Made by a program: the position numbers and the translations under genes
The notes under the pieces: model-generated
Told to the model about the DNA's origin: nothing
Database searches by the model: none
What the model saw: only the letters and a program-made list of their open reading frames with translations
Shown: positions 1-16,429 of the stretch, piece after piece
Layout: each line of letters begins with the position of its first letter
Numbering within the stretch: position 1 is the stretch's first letter
Assembly: GCA_036583965.1 (NCBI GenBank)
Contig: JAZBQD010000005.1
Location: 1,475,456-1,539,455 of the forward strand
DNA from: Prunella strophiata
Lineage: Eukaryota > Chordata > Aves > Passeriformes > Prunellidae
Direction of reading: 5' to 3'
Length of the DNA: 64,000 nt

Positions 1-360
1 GACTCGCTCCAGCAGCTCCAGCTCCTCCCTGTGCTGGGACCCCCAGGCTGGAGGCAGCGCTCATCAGATGATCATCATTAATTGTTTAATTAATACTCGT
101 GGTGTGATGCGCACTTTGGCTTTTTCCATGGATTGATGCTGACTGGATTTGTGTCCCTTTTCTCTCTGAGCACAGGAAACTGCTTCAGGGAGAAGGAATT
201 TAAGGTTAATACTTGCAGAAAGTGGCCTTTAACTCCCATCTCCTGCTCTCTGAGGAACCCCAGGGGAGACAGGAATTCCTTGTTCTGGTGCTGTGCCTGA
301 ACCTGCACAAACTGGAACCCAGTCGTGGCCACTTGTTTTCCCCATAAACTTCATCCCTAA

Positions 361-531
361 GATCCCAGAATCCCTGAGGCTGGAGAAGACCTCCAAGTCC
401 AAACTGTGAGTGATCCCCACCAGAGCACAGAGTGCCACATCCAGCTGTTCCCTGGGCATCTCCAGGGATGGCAACCTCCCAGGGCAGCCCCTCACCATCC
501 TCACCAAGGAGGAATTCCTCCTGAACGCTAC
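361..531 (-). mobile_element. CR1 LINE 3' fragment
   Basis: This stretch carries the usual bird CR1 3'-end text in reverse: an agaatccctgaggctggaga start, then the 'ccagctgttccctgggcatc' and 'ggaggaattcctcctga' blocks. It is a 5'-truncated, non-coding relic. The family call rests on remembered CR1 consensus, not a search. Confidence 0.7.
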
Positions 532-732
532 GGAGGGCAGCTCAGGTGAGGGGCGTCACTGCCACACCTGCACATCAGAGCCCTCCATCCCTGGGAAAGG
601 CACATCCAGCTCCCTCCGAGCCCATCCTGGAGCAAGGGAGGCTCCAGCACCAGGGAACAGGGGCTGTAATCACGGCCAGGGAGTGGGGGCTGACACCCCC
701 CGACCCTTCCCAGCATTTGGGACCATCCCGCA

Positions 733-890
733 CCCCAATCCCACCCCTCAAGATCCCCATTCCCTTCCCTGATTCCTCAGACCCTGCAGCCCCAATCCCA
801 CCCCTCAAGGTCCCCATTCCCTTCCCTGATTCCTCAGACCCTGCAGCCCCCAATTCCACCCCTCAAGGTCCCCGTTTCCCCCCCTGATCC
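733..890. repeat. 57-bp tandem repeat, about 2.8 copies
   Basis: Three head-to-tail copies of a C-rich unit, each with the blocks ccccaatcccacccctcaag and ttccctgattcctcagaccc. The third copy is diverged and runs into the GC-rich SMARCD1 promoter about 180 bases upstream of the start codon. The short open frames across it are by-products of the repeat. Confidence 0.8.
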
Positions 891-1064
891 CCTCCCGCAC
901 CCCCAACCCCTCACGGCCCCAAAATCCCCCCGGTCCCCGCCGCTCGGTCCTCCCCCTCCGGCAGGAGGCGCAGCCGGCGGCGGGCGTGGGCGGCTCCCTC
1001 CCCCGGCGCCTCCGCGCGCCGTGCGCGGCTCGTTTCCGGTTCCGCTCCCTTTGTGCGAGACAAG

Positions 1065-6156
<5,092 letters not shown>

Positions 6157-7730
6157 GCTGCTCTGCTCCTCCCCAGGCAGAAGCATCACAGCTGTTTGTG
6201 GAGACAGAGCTGCAGAGCTCACTGTTCCAGCTCACCGAACCCCACTCCGGCAGCGAGGCCCACGTTACTCATCCTGGCATTGTCCCTGCAGGGGCAAGTC
6301 CAGGACACCTGGGGCAAGCAGACAGGCTCCAATGAGCACACATTTCTACCTGGTTTTCTTCCTGACTGTTGCCTTGTCAGTCCCAAGGCTTCCACGAGCA
6401 TCCCCGTGACTCTGCACTGCCCGTAGTGTCCCCCATAGCCAGAGTGACTCTCAGAGCCTTCTCTCAGCCCATTCCTCCCCAACCAGCGTCTGGTTGGGCA
6501 CTCAGAGCTGGCTCTGAAGCCTGGCTCTGCTTTAAGGTGTGGCTGGGCTCATTCTCTGCCACGTTTTACAGCCCGTGCCAGGCGCTGTCGTGGGCAGGAT
6601 GCCATGAGCTGACATACCTCCCTGCCCTCACCCCCTCCTCAGAGGGTGCTGCTGCACTGGGCTGCCTCATAGGTCACTCTCCTCCTTGAGGAAGTTGCTG
6701 AACTGTGTAGAGAATTGCTTCTTCCCTTCTCCCTTCTCCCCTGCCCCATTCCCTTCATGTTCTGTGACAGTCTGTCCTAGGCTGGCATCACAGGGAGACA
6801 AGGCCTTGGCTTCCTGCAGGGATGTGGAAGCCTTGGAGTGATGCAGAGCTCTGCACTTCAGACATCTACAAGTGGGTTCCAGCAAACCACGTGGCTGCTT
6901 GTTTTCCCTGGAGCAGGGAGAGGAGATGGAGCAGCTGCCTGGAATTCTGCAGGGACAGTGTTGTAGGCTCATTCCTTCAGGACAGTTGTCCTGTGTCACT
7001 TGCTGTGGGGACCAGAGGCTCCTTCGTGTGGGTCCAAGGGTCCAAGGACAGGACAGTCCTTGGAAATGGACATTTTTCCAAGCATATGTGAGTTAGCAGG
7101 TGTTTCCATGCTGAAGCTCCTGTGGTTTTTAGTCAAGTTTTAGGCTGTGGGGCTGCCATAGGGCCCAGCATGGTTCAGGAATGTACAAATAGATTTTCTC
7201 CACTGTGAGGAGTAGCAGCCCCGATGCCTCCTCCTGGAATGAGGTACTGGTGGTCAGGCTTAGGAGAATGAAATAGCTCCTCTTCACTCCAATCCCAGTG
7301 TTTGTGCTCGGGACTATAATGCAAATGGACTCAGAAGTTGGTCTGACTCTTGGAATAGCTGCAGGATCATGTTACTGATGAGCACTCACCCAGTTCAGTG
7401 TGGCTGGGGAGGCTGCTGTGAGTTGGAGCACCTGGGTGGCCCTACTACTCCTTGTGTCTGTGTTACTACATGTCTGTGAGTAATAGACTCTCGACTTCCC
7501 TCTCTCCATTGCCCTTCTGAAATGCTCCTCCGTGGTACTGGGGTGAAGGTCTTGGTGCTGGAGAAGCAGCCCCTGACTCCTCAGGGTACTCCCACAGGAG
7601 GGATGCTGAGTCCTACATAGGCAAACGTAGCTGTTGCAGAGTAACTGCTTTTCTTAAATGAATATTACGGTTTTTTCCATGGACCAAATTTTTTTTTTGT
7701 ACTGTATCCTTGTAGACGTCACCCAGTTTT

Positions 7731-7736
7731 AATAAA
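7731..7736 (+). terminator. Poly(A) signal of SMARCD1
   Basis: AATAAA about 1.57 kb past the SMARCD1 stop, preceded by a T-rich stretch and followed by a TG-rich stretch. It is the first good canonical signal downstream, and defines a 3' UTR of about 1.6 kb. Confidence 0.75.
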
Positions 7737-7759
7737 AGACTCCTGTGAAGGAAGCTGTC

Positions 7760-8515
7760 CTCCTCCTTCCATGCTGACAGCTTGCACTCTCCCAGCTGCC
7801 ACGGGGGATGAGCCTGGTGACTCCCAGGGAAGGGACACGATTATCTCTGCTTTCTTCTTCTTTTCAAAGCCAGCAGGGTTAAGTGACTGGAGAGAAAATG
7901 TTCTTCATATTTTGGCCTTTTATAGCGAGCCCTTCATGGAGGGATCTCCCAGCTTGCAGACTCTGCTAAGCCTTTGCAAAGTGCTTTTGTGGTAAACAAA
8001 GTAACTTGAGCAAAACTGGAAATCCAGTGGCCAATGCTAATAAATCCTGAACTGCCTCGTGTGCACTTCGCTGGATTGTGGCAGCCTGTTGGACATCCCA
8101 AGGGAGTAGGGCAGAATTTGAAGGAAACTGTAGTACAGTTTACAGACAAGGGTTTAAAATTATGCAGAAGGGGATTTATTCTCTTCACCCTGGTTGTTTA
8201 TAGAATGTAACTGCTTTGCTGCAGACCTGGGAGCCCCTGGGGCATGGGAAGGATCCTCTGTGTGAAGGGGAAAGTGCTGCTGGCTGTGGTAGGGGCAGGA
8301 GCTGAGTCCTGGGGCTGCACCAGCTGGTTCCTGCTCCTTCGTTGGGGGGGGGATGGCACTTTTTTAGCAAGAGGGGAACAATGAAAAGCTTTTATGCAAA
8401 AAGATTCAGCAGTCAAGAGTCAGCTTGCCAAGGGGTCTGCAGCTTCCTCACGAGGGGCAGCTTTGATCCCTGCTCTCTGGGACAGTGTCAGGACCCGGGG
8501 GAATGACAGGAGCTG
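7760..8515. other. Intergenic sequence between SMARCD1 and GPD1
   Basis: No gene recognised. The open frames here are short, lack splice context and match no family I know. Confidence 0.6.
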
Positions 8516-8519
8516 TGTC

Positions 8520-8761
8520 AGGAGGGTTGGGATGGATATTAGGAAAAGGGTATTTTCCCCCAGAGGGTGCTCAAGCACTGTCCAGGCTCCCCAGGCAATG
8601 GTCACAACCCTGACCCTGCCAGAGCTCAAGGGGCGTTTGGACAACGCTGTCAGGCACAGGGTGGGATTATTGGGGTGTCGTGTTCAGGGCCAGGGCTTGG
8701 ACTCACCAATCTTTGTGGGTCCCTTCCAGCTCAGGGTATTGCATGATTCTGTGATTCTATG
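8520..8761 (+). mobile_element. CR1 LINE 3' end upstream of GPD1
   Basis: Nearly complete CR1 3' end, from ggatggatattaggaaaagg through caggcacagggtgggattat to the terminal octamer-like tail gattctgtgattctatga. It ends about 200 bases before the GPD1 start codon. It shares the 'ggcacagggtgggat' subfamily block with the copies at 11840, 36195 and 57318. Confidence 0.9.
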
Positions 8762-8799
8762 ACTCCTGGTTCTGGAGGATCTGAGCTGCTCCAGGGCAG

Positions 8800-9010
8800 C
8801 GCTGTGCACCTGCCGCGCACCGAACACCGGCTGTGCCTGGCGCGGGTGCCCGGTGCCCCCGGGGCGAGGCGGGGCCGGGGGCGGGCCGGGGCCGCCCCTG
8901 CTCCGGGCAGCCTTGAAATAGCAGAGGCGGGCTCCAAGCCCGCAGTGCCCCGCTCCCGGCACCATGGGTGGCAAGAAGGTTTGCATCGTGGGCTCTGGCA
9001 ACTGGTGAGC
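8800..9010 (+). promoter_or_regulatory. GC-rich GPD1 promoter and 5' UTR
   Basis: GC-box-rich sequence (repeated GGGGCCGGGG/GGGCGGG motifs at 8865-8895) just before the GPD1 start codon. No clear TATA box; 'cttgaaatagc' at about 8910 is only a weak candidate. It begins about 40 bases past the CR1 copy. Confidence 0.6.
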
Positions 9011-12000
9011 GCCTGGCACCCGGGTCCCCTTGGCGAGCACAGCGCGGTCCCTGTCCTCCCCTGTCCCCCCTCGGCACGCCCCGCAGCCGGTGCCAGCCGT
9101 CCCCATTCCTGCAGGTCACAGCGTGACCTGTGGTGCCCTGGGCTCCCCAGTGCCCACAACCACGGCCACCCTCTGCCCTCGCAGGGGTTCGGCCATCGCC
9201 AAGATCGCCGGCAGCAACACAGCTCGGCTGAGCAGCTTCGAGAGGCAGGTGAACATGTGGGTGCTGGAGGAGGAGGTGGGCGGCCGGCGGCTCACGGACA
9301 TCATCAACACGGAGCACGAGAATGTCAAATACCTGCCGGGGCACAAGCTGCCCCCCAACGTGGTGAGTGTGGGCTGCCAGCAGTCTCTCCGAGGGGCAGA
9401 GCTGATGGCTGGGCTTTGGAGAGAGGCCAGCAGCTCTGGGGGGCTGCGGGAACCCTGGGGTGTGAAGGCAGGGGATGCACCGGGCTGTGCGGGGCTCAGC
9501 ATATGCCCTCCCACTGACCTTCATCTGTGCTTGGATGAGCTGCAGCCCTGGCTGCTCTCACTGCCCACCTCTGACCCTGCTCTGGCATCCCACAGGCTGG
9601 GCTGGAGGCCATGTGGCTGTGTCTGAGCTGGCATCATCCCCCTCTGCTCCAGCCCCTCTGCTGGCATGGCCCATCTTCCCTAACAACAGTCACACTCTGT
9701 TCAGGTGGCAGAGCCAGACCTGCTCAAAGCCTGTGCAGGGGCTGATGTCCTCCTGTTCGTGGTGCCCCACCAGTTCATCGGCAAAGTCTGTGACCAGCTC
9801 AAGGGCCACGTGAAGAAAGAGGCCATTGGGATGTCACTCATCAAGGTGTGAGCAGCAGCAGCACTCACCAGGGTGCCAGGCCAAGGCAGGGGAGCTAGAA
9901 GCAGCCTGGCTTGGAGTGCCTGCTAAGGGAATCTGGGGATTTTGGAACAGAAATGGGCAGTGGGGGGAAAAAGGGAAGTGGGGGCAGAGTCTTCGTGGGG
10001 ATTTGGAGGTGTTGGTGGAGAAGGGTGAGGGTCTATGGGGGATCTCAGGTGCTGAGAGGAGCAGGGCACAGCTCTGCACATCAGGATCAGCACAGGGAAT
10101 GGCAGGATTGGGGTGGAGGGCAGGTGTCCAGGAGGGGCACATGCTCATTGTCTGGTTGGCAAGGTGGTGTTCAGTCAAAGGTTGGACTCAATGTCCTTAG
10201 AGAACTTTTCCAGTGTAATTGATGCTGTGATCTCTGTCCCTGGCTGTCCTCCAGGGCGTGGATGAAGGACCAGATGGGCTGAGGCTGATCTCAGACATCA
10301 TCCATGAGAAACTGGGAATAGAAATGAACGTGCTCATGGGGGCCAATATTGCCAATGAAGTGGCAGAAGAGAAGTTCTGTGAAACCACCATCGGTAAGGA
10401 GCCAAGAGCCCTCCTCGTTAGCAGCTTTCATTTGTGATTAGTAGGAAGAGGCAAAGGGTGGAGATCAGTGCAGCTCAAACTCCTGCTGCCTTGGGTGAAC
10501 TGGCCCTGTTCCCTGGGAAGACAGGAGACTCCATAGGAGCTGGCTGAGCTTATTCCCAGGGTTTGTGATAGGATCACTCGCTTCATTTTAACAACAGAGT
10601 TGTGCAGCTAAAAGTTCCTGCCAGCATGGAGCCAGCATCAGGCAGCTGCCTGGCACAAATTAAAGGGGTGGGCAACAAGAGGCCCTTTAGGAATAAGTTC
10701 CACCCTTGATTTCCTTGGGCTTCACAGGATGCCCACCTGGATCTCATGTTATTGCCAGCCAGGGCTGCTTGGAAGTTCATCTGGTGACAGTTCCAACATC
10801 CTCCACACTGTTGTGGACTGTGCACAGAGCCAAAACCAACAGAACTGTTTGCTGGGTCAGAAGTTGTGGCATTCAAAGTGTCTGTTTTATTAAACAACAG
10901 CAAACACTGGGCAGGAGGCTGGGGAGGTGGAACAGAGCCCACAACCCCTGAGAGCACGTAGGACCCTGCAGGAACAGCCAGGACAGAAAGCTGCAACCCC
11001 AAATTTGCAACCTTTTAAGATGTGTTTAACCTTCTAGAGCATTCAGAAAGTAATTTCTGTCTTGCTTGACACAGCAGCACGGATTGTGCATGTGTTCTGG
11101 GAGTGTCAAAGTTGAACACTGCTTATCTGTCAGGCAGTGTGTGCCTGACTCTGTGTGGACCTGCAACTGTTTTGCAACATTGGTTGGGCAATAGGCTCCT
11201 CTCACTGGATGACCTTCAGGAGAGCATGGACCTACCTCATGGGTCTTCCCCATCATCTTCTTCCTCATCCCTTTGTGTCCTCAGGCTGCAAGAACATGAA
11301 GCACGGGCAGATGCTGAAGGACCTGATGCAGACCCCCAACTTCCGTGTGTCGGTGGTGCAGGAAGCTGACACTGTAGAGATCTGTGGGGCTCTCAAGGTG
11401 AGCAGAGCCTGGGGCTCTGCAGGGAGCTCAGGGAGGAGGGATGATGGGCACTGACACAGACAGCAGCCAGTGCTTGGGGTCACACAGGCTGCTCATGGAT
11501 GCAGCCAAGCCCCGAGTTCCATTGAGAAGAGATCCCTCCACACTGCCACTGTTTTCCAGAATGTGGTGGCTGTAGGAGCTGGCTTCTGTGATGGGCTTGG
11601 CTATGGTGACAACACAAAGGCTGCCGTGATCCGCCTGGGCCTGATGGAGATGATTGGCTTTGCCAAACTCTTCTGTAAGGGCCCTGTCACCTCCTCCACC
11701 TTCCTGGAGAGCTGCGGCGTTGCCGACCTCATCACCACCTGCTATGGGGGCCGCAACCGCAAGGTCGCCGAGGCTTTTGCCAAGACTGGCAAGGTGGGCA
11801 GAGCTGGGAGCAGCTGACACTGATATGTGTGTGGATAAAGCTGGGTCAGGGGAGGTTTAGGTGGGGTATCAGGAAAAGGTTCTTCACCCAGAGGGTGGTC
11901 GGGCACTGAACAGGCTCCCCAAGGCTGCCAGAGCTCCAGGAGTGTTTGGACAACACTCTCAGGCACAGGGTGGGATGGTTGGGGTGTCTGTGGGGGGGTG

Positions 12001-12626
12001 GGAGTTCGACTGGGTGATCCTTGTGGGTCCCTTCCAAGTCAGGATATTCCATGATTCTGTGATCTCTGCATCAACCTGGTGAGCAGGCAGGGAAGTGATC
12101 CCCCTTAGCACTGTGGGATCTGCCTGTGCTTGGCTAGTGCTGCAGCCCAGCTCCAGGGCAGGAACGTGGTGCAGCAGCAGGGCTGCAGGTCCAGCTCCTC
12201 ACTGCTGTGCTGTTTCAGTCCATCGAGCAGCTGGAGAAGGAGATGCTGAATGGGCAGAAGCTGCAGGGTCCCCAGACATCTGCTGAGCTGCATCAAATCC
12301 TCAAGAGCAAGAATGCAGTGGAGAAGTGAGTGCTGGGATCTCTGTGCTTCATTGGGGTGGGGCTGGGACCTTTTCAGGAGCAGCAGGAGGGAAAGCCCCC
12401 AGCAGCTGGGCAGGAGTGGTCTGTTGGATGGGGCACAGTGCCACTGGCCCACCTGCTCCTGCATGCCATGACAGAAGTGGAGGTGCTCTGACTCTGCCAC
12501 CTGTGGTGACTTTGTGTGTCTGCCCACAGGTTCCCCCTGTTCACTGCTGTGTATCGGATCTGCTACGAGGGAAAACCTGTCACTGACTTCATCACATGTC
12601 TCCAGAACCACCCTGTGCACATGTAA
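8964..12626 (+). CDS. GPD1: GPD1, cytosolic NAD-dependent glycerol-3-phosphate dehydrogenase, 8 exons
   Basis: Interconverts dihydroxyacetone phosphate and sn-glycerol 3-phosphate with NADH/NAD+, serving lipid synthesis and the glycerophosphate shuttle in the cytosol. Exons: 8964-9004, 9185-9362, 9705-9845, 10255-10393, 11285-11397, 11560-11793, 12219-12325, 12530-12626. Joined they give 349 aa, the same length as human, with no frame break. The N-terminal Rossmann motif [11 protein letters not shown] spans exons 1-2. The catalytic lysine is in [15 protein letters not shown] at the exon 5/6 junction (K204 in human numbering). The active-site and phosphate-binding run [16 protein letters not shown] is in exon 6. 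The start has an ideal context (GCACCATGG). GPD1L is the alternative paralogue, but the neighbours SMARCD1 and COX14 favour GPD1. Confidence 0.97.
10141..10235 (+). mobile_element. Diverged CR1-like fragment in GPD1 intron 3
   Basis: The text aaaggttggactcaatgtcc followed by gagaacttttccagtgtaat resembles the last 90 bases of CR1, but it is diverged. It ends about 20 bases before the exon 4 acceptor. Confidence 0.5.
11840..12065 (+). mobile_element. CR1 LINE 3' end in GPD1 intron 6
   Basis: Runs from aggtttaggtggggtatcag through ggcacagggtgggatggttg to the tail ccatgattctgtgat. It belongs to the same subfamily as the copies at 8520 and 57318. Confidence 0.88.
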
Positions 12627-13515
12627 GGGGCTCTGCCTGCAGAGCACAGGTCCTGCTGAGATGTGCTGAGAGCTCCTGCCCACACCAACCTGATCTGCTG
12701 CCACAGCCTCGGAAGGAGTCTGGCTCTCCTGGGAGCCTTTGCAGACTGCTGGAAGAGCAGAGGTTCCCTTCCCCAGCCCCAGACACTGCCCTGGACACTG
12801 AGCCTGGCACAGAGGTACCTGCTGACCTCTTCCTCTCTTTGAAGAGCTCGTTTAATTGCTGCTGCTAAGGTTTGTCCTGAGCAGGGCTGAGCATCTTCCT
12901 CCTTCCACTTCCTCACAGTGGATTCAGCTCTGGGAAGGACTCTGCCAGGCCATCATGATAGATAAGGACTGGGCACTGCCTGGCAGGGAAAACAGTGTCC
13001 CAAATCCTCCCTCTTAGCCCCATGGGGCCACTCTGGGTGACACCAGCTCTTCCCTACCTGCTGCTGCTTTTGCATTCCCTGTCTGGGGGAGAGGGCACAG
13101 CCCCCTGCCAGGCTCCACCTGGTGAGTGGAGCTCTCAGGACTTCCAAAGGCACTGAGGATTTTTCTAAGCAGCACCAGCACAGATAATGGCATTCCTTAC
13201 TACCTGGCCACGTGCTGCTTTCCCCCAGCTGCTCCTGCTGACCCAGGGACACTCTGGAGCCTGTTTATTTAGAGCTTTTGCTCTCTCCATCAGACCTGGC
13301 CCCAGCCCTGGGGAGCTCCCCTGTTGTCACAGGTTTGCCTGTGCTAATTCCATGCCTGCTGACCTCTCTCCCTGTCTCAGTTTGACCTCTGGGGCTTGGC
13401 ACTGCCAGGGACCAACTGCCCCCGAGTCTGTGTGAGCAGCTGGTGTGACCCCTGCCTTGTGCCTGCACATCAGGCAGGTGGGTCACCACAAGGCACCTGA
13501 GTCAAATTGCTGTTA

Positions 13516-13521
13516 AATAAA
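13516..13521 (+). terminator. Poly(A) signal of GPD1
   Basis: AATAAA about 890 bases past the GPD1 stop codon. A second AATAAA-like site near 13952 could serve as an alternative. Confidence 0.65.
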
Positions 13522-13539
13522 TGCTCCACAGCCACACTT

Positions 13540-15400
13540 TGCCTTCCTCTGACTCAGCCTGTGCTTTAGACTGTTCTGTGCTTCCATGTGTGGCTGTCCA
13601 GGAGCTGAGGAACGTCTCATACTTTCCCTCATGTGGGGATGCTGCAAGCTGCCCACTGGCATAGGGGCAGAAGGAGGCATATGATCCACAGCAGGTACAT
13701 GGAGATGTCCACCATGACAGGACAGAGGTCTTGGGGCTCACACTGCCCCTTTGAAATCTGCCCCTTGTCCAGACAGGTGCCACATGTCCCTCTGCTTCTC
13801 TGAAGCTGGTGGTGTTTGCTCAGGCCAGAGTGTCCAGCAGTCACTGATCCTCCCTGGGCTGGAAGGCTGGAATGCTGCAAGGCTCCCTGTTATCCCCCAT
13901 TGAAGTCCCAGAGTCAAGGGGTCTCTGACCAGCAGTGCTCCTTTGAAATAACAATAAACATGGAGAGGAGATAGGAGATGCTCTCCTTGTTCTGTGGCTC
14001 CAGTGCATCACTGTTGCCTGGGTTGGTGCCTGCAGGACTTGCTGAGTGCTCAGAACAGGGCACTGCCCGTTCCCTCCTGGCTCTGCACCCTCCCATGCTG
14101 TCCCAGAAACAGCAAGAACGTCCCTGGAGGTCCCTGTTTAGCCACAACGCCACACAGTGTCCCACTTGCTTTGTCTCAGCAACGGTTCCAGGATTAAAAT
14201 TTGGCCATAGGACAATGGTGGGTTGGGATTGCAACACTGAGCCGGGTCCAGAGTCCTCACCTGGGGCCAGCAGGAGCCAGGCCAGGACTGCACTGTGCCC
14301 CACACACCCCAGGCCTCCCCTCCTCTGACGTTTGGGGCTTCCCAGGACACGCTGTGAGATTTTATTCATCTCTTCCCAGCTGCTTTTCCCAGACTCGCCT
14401 TGTCCCTGTGTGTCTTTAAAGGAGCCCCGTACTGAGTGACCTTTGCAGGGCTCTGAACCCTCTGCTCGGTGTCTTACAAGGGGAATTTAATCTGTTGGCA
14501 CTGCACTTGTTTCTGTGCCTTTTATTAGCCACGTTTTCTCAGCAGGCATTCCACGACCTTTAAATTCAGCAGAACTGTCATGTGGGGGGAGCCAACACGG
14601 CTTCCTCTGCCGAGGAGCTTTATTGAGCTTGGAGGAAGGATAAAGGAAGTCCAGCGTGTTCCTGCAGGGCTGGCACCACTTCTAGTTCTCTTTGTCTTCA
14701 AGGGCTTCAAGGAATCCAAGTGTTTGGATACAAAGCTCATGCAGGAGAGAGGGTCCCTGGGCTCTGCTCTCTCACACAAACTCCTGTCAGCACCTGCCTG
14801 GAGCTGCAGCAGAATCAGCAGGGATTTGTGTTTAGCTGGGAGCTCCTCTGTGATGGAAATGCTTTGTGCATCCCCCTTGTCCATGTTTCTTTGACCCTGG
14901 AAGTGCCTGCATGGCTGCAGACCCTTGCTGATCTCCAAAGATCTCTCGCTTTTAAACACACCACACTGGAGCTGGATGTCCCGAGCTATAAAAAGTCTTC
15001 CCTTTGCCATTTGGAATTATGTTCTGCAGACTCAGCACATCCCAGTGCCGCAGCCCTGGGAGCTACTGCTGGTGGAAAGAAGGATGAGGAGGGGAGGAGG
15101 AGTGACCCTGGCAGCTCTGGAGCTCGAGGGAGCCCCGGGTAGAGCAGGGCAGGTACAGCAGAGTTCAAATGCTGGAAAGGAGCTCCGGGAGGGCAGCAGC
15201 TGCCACAAGGGGGGGACAGGAGGGGACCTGGGGGAACATGGCCTGTGGGGAAGGAGGCTCTGGGCTGGGGGCACACTGGGGCCCTGGGCAGACACCGGGG
15301 CCCTTGGAATGGCACTGGGACCCTCGGGGAGGCACTGGGACCCTCAGGATGCCACCAGAGCCGTTATGAAGCCACCGTGACCGTCAGGATGGCATCGCGC
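13540..15400. other. Intergenic sequence between GPD1 and COX14
   Basis: No gene recognised. A 161-codon open frame on the minus strand at 14525-15010 has no family resemblance and no splice or promoter context that I can see. A TATA-like 'gctataaaaag' lies near 14985 but no reading frame follows it. From about 15240 the sequence is imperfectly repetitive (cactgggaccctc) and becomes CpG-rich. Confidence 0.55.
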
Positions 15401-15499
15401 CACCGAACCTCGGGGCTGCAGCAGGGGCCGGAGAGCCTCAGCTCCATCCACGCGTGGCCAAGGACTGTCCCTTGTGGGCTGCTCAGACAGGGAGCCGCG

Positions 15500-15715
15500 T
15501 GTGGGCTGCGCCGGGAGCCCGAGGCGGCGGCGATGGCGGCGGGAGCGGCCCCTGAGGGGGAGACTGCGGCGGCGCCGCCAGGGGGAGCTGCGGGCACCGC
15601 GCGGGCTTCCCGCGCTCGCCGGCGGCCACACGTGACCGCGGCACACGTGACCGCGGGAGGCACGTGACTGCCCCTCGCCACGTGACGCGGGCCGGGAGAG
15701 CGGCGGAGCGGGACG
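15500..15715 (+). promoter_or_regulatory. COX14 promoter: CTCF-like site and four CACGTGAC boxes
   Basis: CpG-rich block. CCGCCAGGGGGAGC at 15575-15588 matches the CTCF core. Four CACGTGAC boxes follow at 15629-15636, 15644-15651, 15661-15668 and 15679-15686, all in one orientation within 58 bases. CACGTGAC is the USF/MiT-TFE (CLEAR-like) E-box. A run of this density just before the COX14 5' exon points to the core promoter. Factor binding is inferred. Confidence 0.7.
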
Positions 15716-15719
15716 GGAG

Positions 15720-16215
15720 CGGGGAGTCCGGAGAGACCGGACCGGATCGGACCGGACCGGACGGGACGGGAGCGGTGAGTCCGGAGAGACCGGACCGGAC
15801 CGGATCGGACCGGACGGGACGGGACGGGAGCGGGGAGTCCGGAGAGACCGGACCGGATCGGACCGGACCGGACGGGACGGGAGCGGGGAGTCCGGAGAGA
15901 CCGGACCGGACCGGATCGGACCGGACCGGACGGGACGGGAGCGGTGAGTCCGGAGAGACCGGACCGGACGGGAGCGGGGAGTCCGGAGAGACCGGACCGG
16001 ACCGGATCGGACCGGACGGGACGGGAGCGGGGAGTCCGGAGAGACCGGACCGGACCGGATCGGACCGGACCGGACAGGACGGGAGCGGGGAGTCCGGAGA
16101 GACCGGACCGGATCGGACCGGACGGGACGGGACGGGAGCGGGGAGTCCGGAGAGACCGGACCGGACGGATGGAATGGGATGGTATGGGAGCGGTGAGTCC
16201 GGAGGGACCGGACGG
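15720..16215 (+). repeat. GC-rich minisatellite, ten copies, over the COX14 5' exon
   Basis: Ten copies of a unit anchored by GAGTCCGGAGAGACCGG, at 15724, 15777, 15835, 15888, 15946, 15979, 16032, 16090, 16143 and 16195. Most spacings are 52-58 bases, with one of 33; the 5-base steps come from internal ACCGG repeats. Copies 2, 5 and 10 read CGGTGAGTCCGG, a good splice donor; the other seven read CGGGGAGTCC. The COX14 non-coding exon must end in or near this array. The long open frames on both strands (for example 15664-16341) come from the repeat and are not proteins. Confidence 0.88.
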
Positions 16216-16429
16216 GATGCGCGAATCCGCGCTCCCCGCCGCCTTCCTGCAGTCAGTGAGCTCAGCAGGGACCGCTGCTGGCTCCGGTCTCATTCACCGT
16301 GTCCGTCACCGACCTGGATGAAAGGATGGAATGGACCCTGAGCGGGTCTGGTGATGATGAAACGTGGGGCAGTGGCCGTCCAGCACGGCCTCCATCTGAT
16401 TTGGGCAAAAGAAACCTAATGATTTATTA

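Noticed and set aside
14980..15000. TATA box (gctataaaaag) as promoter of an unknown gene
   Set aside because: No transcript-like structure or open frame follows it.
14525..15010. 161-codon minus-strand open frame between GPD1 and COX14
   Set aside because: No recognisable family, no splice sites or poly(A) context, and no human counterpart in this interval.
15364..16341. Open frames of 309 (-) and 225 (+) codons over the COX14 5' minisatellite
   Set aside because: Pure repeat translation (GESGETGPDRTGP-type) in the position of a non-coding exon; both strands open because of GC-rich composition.
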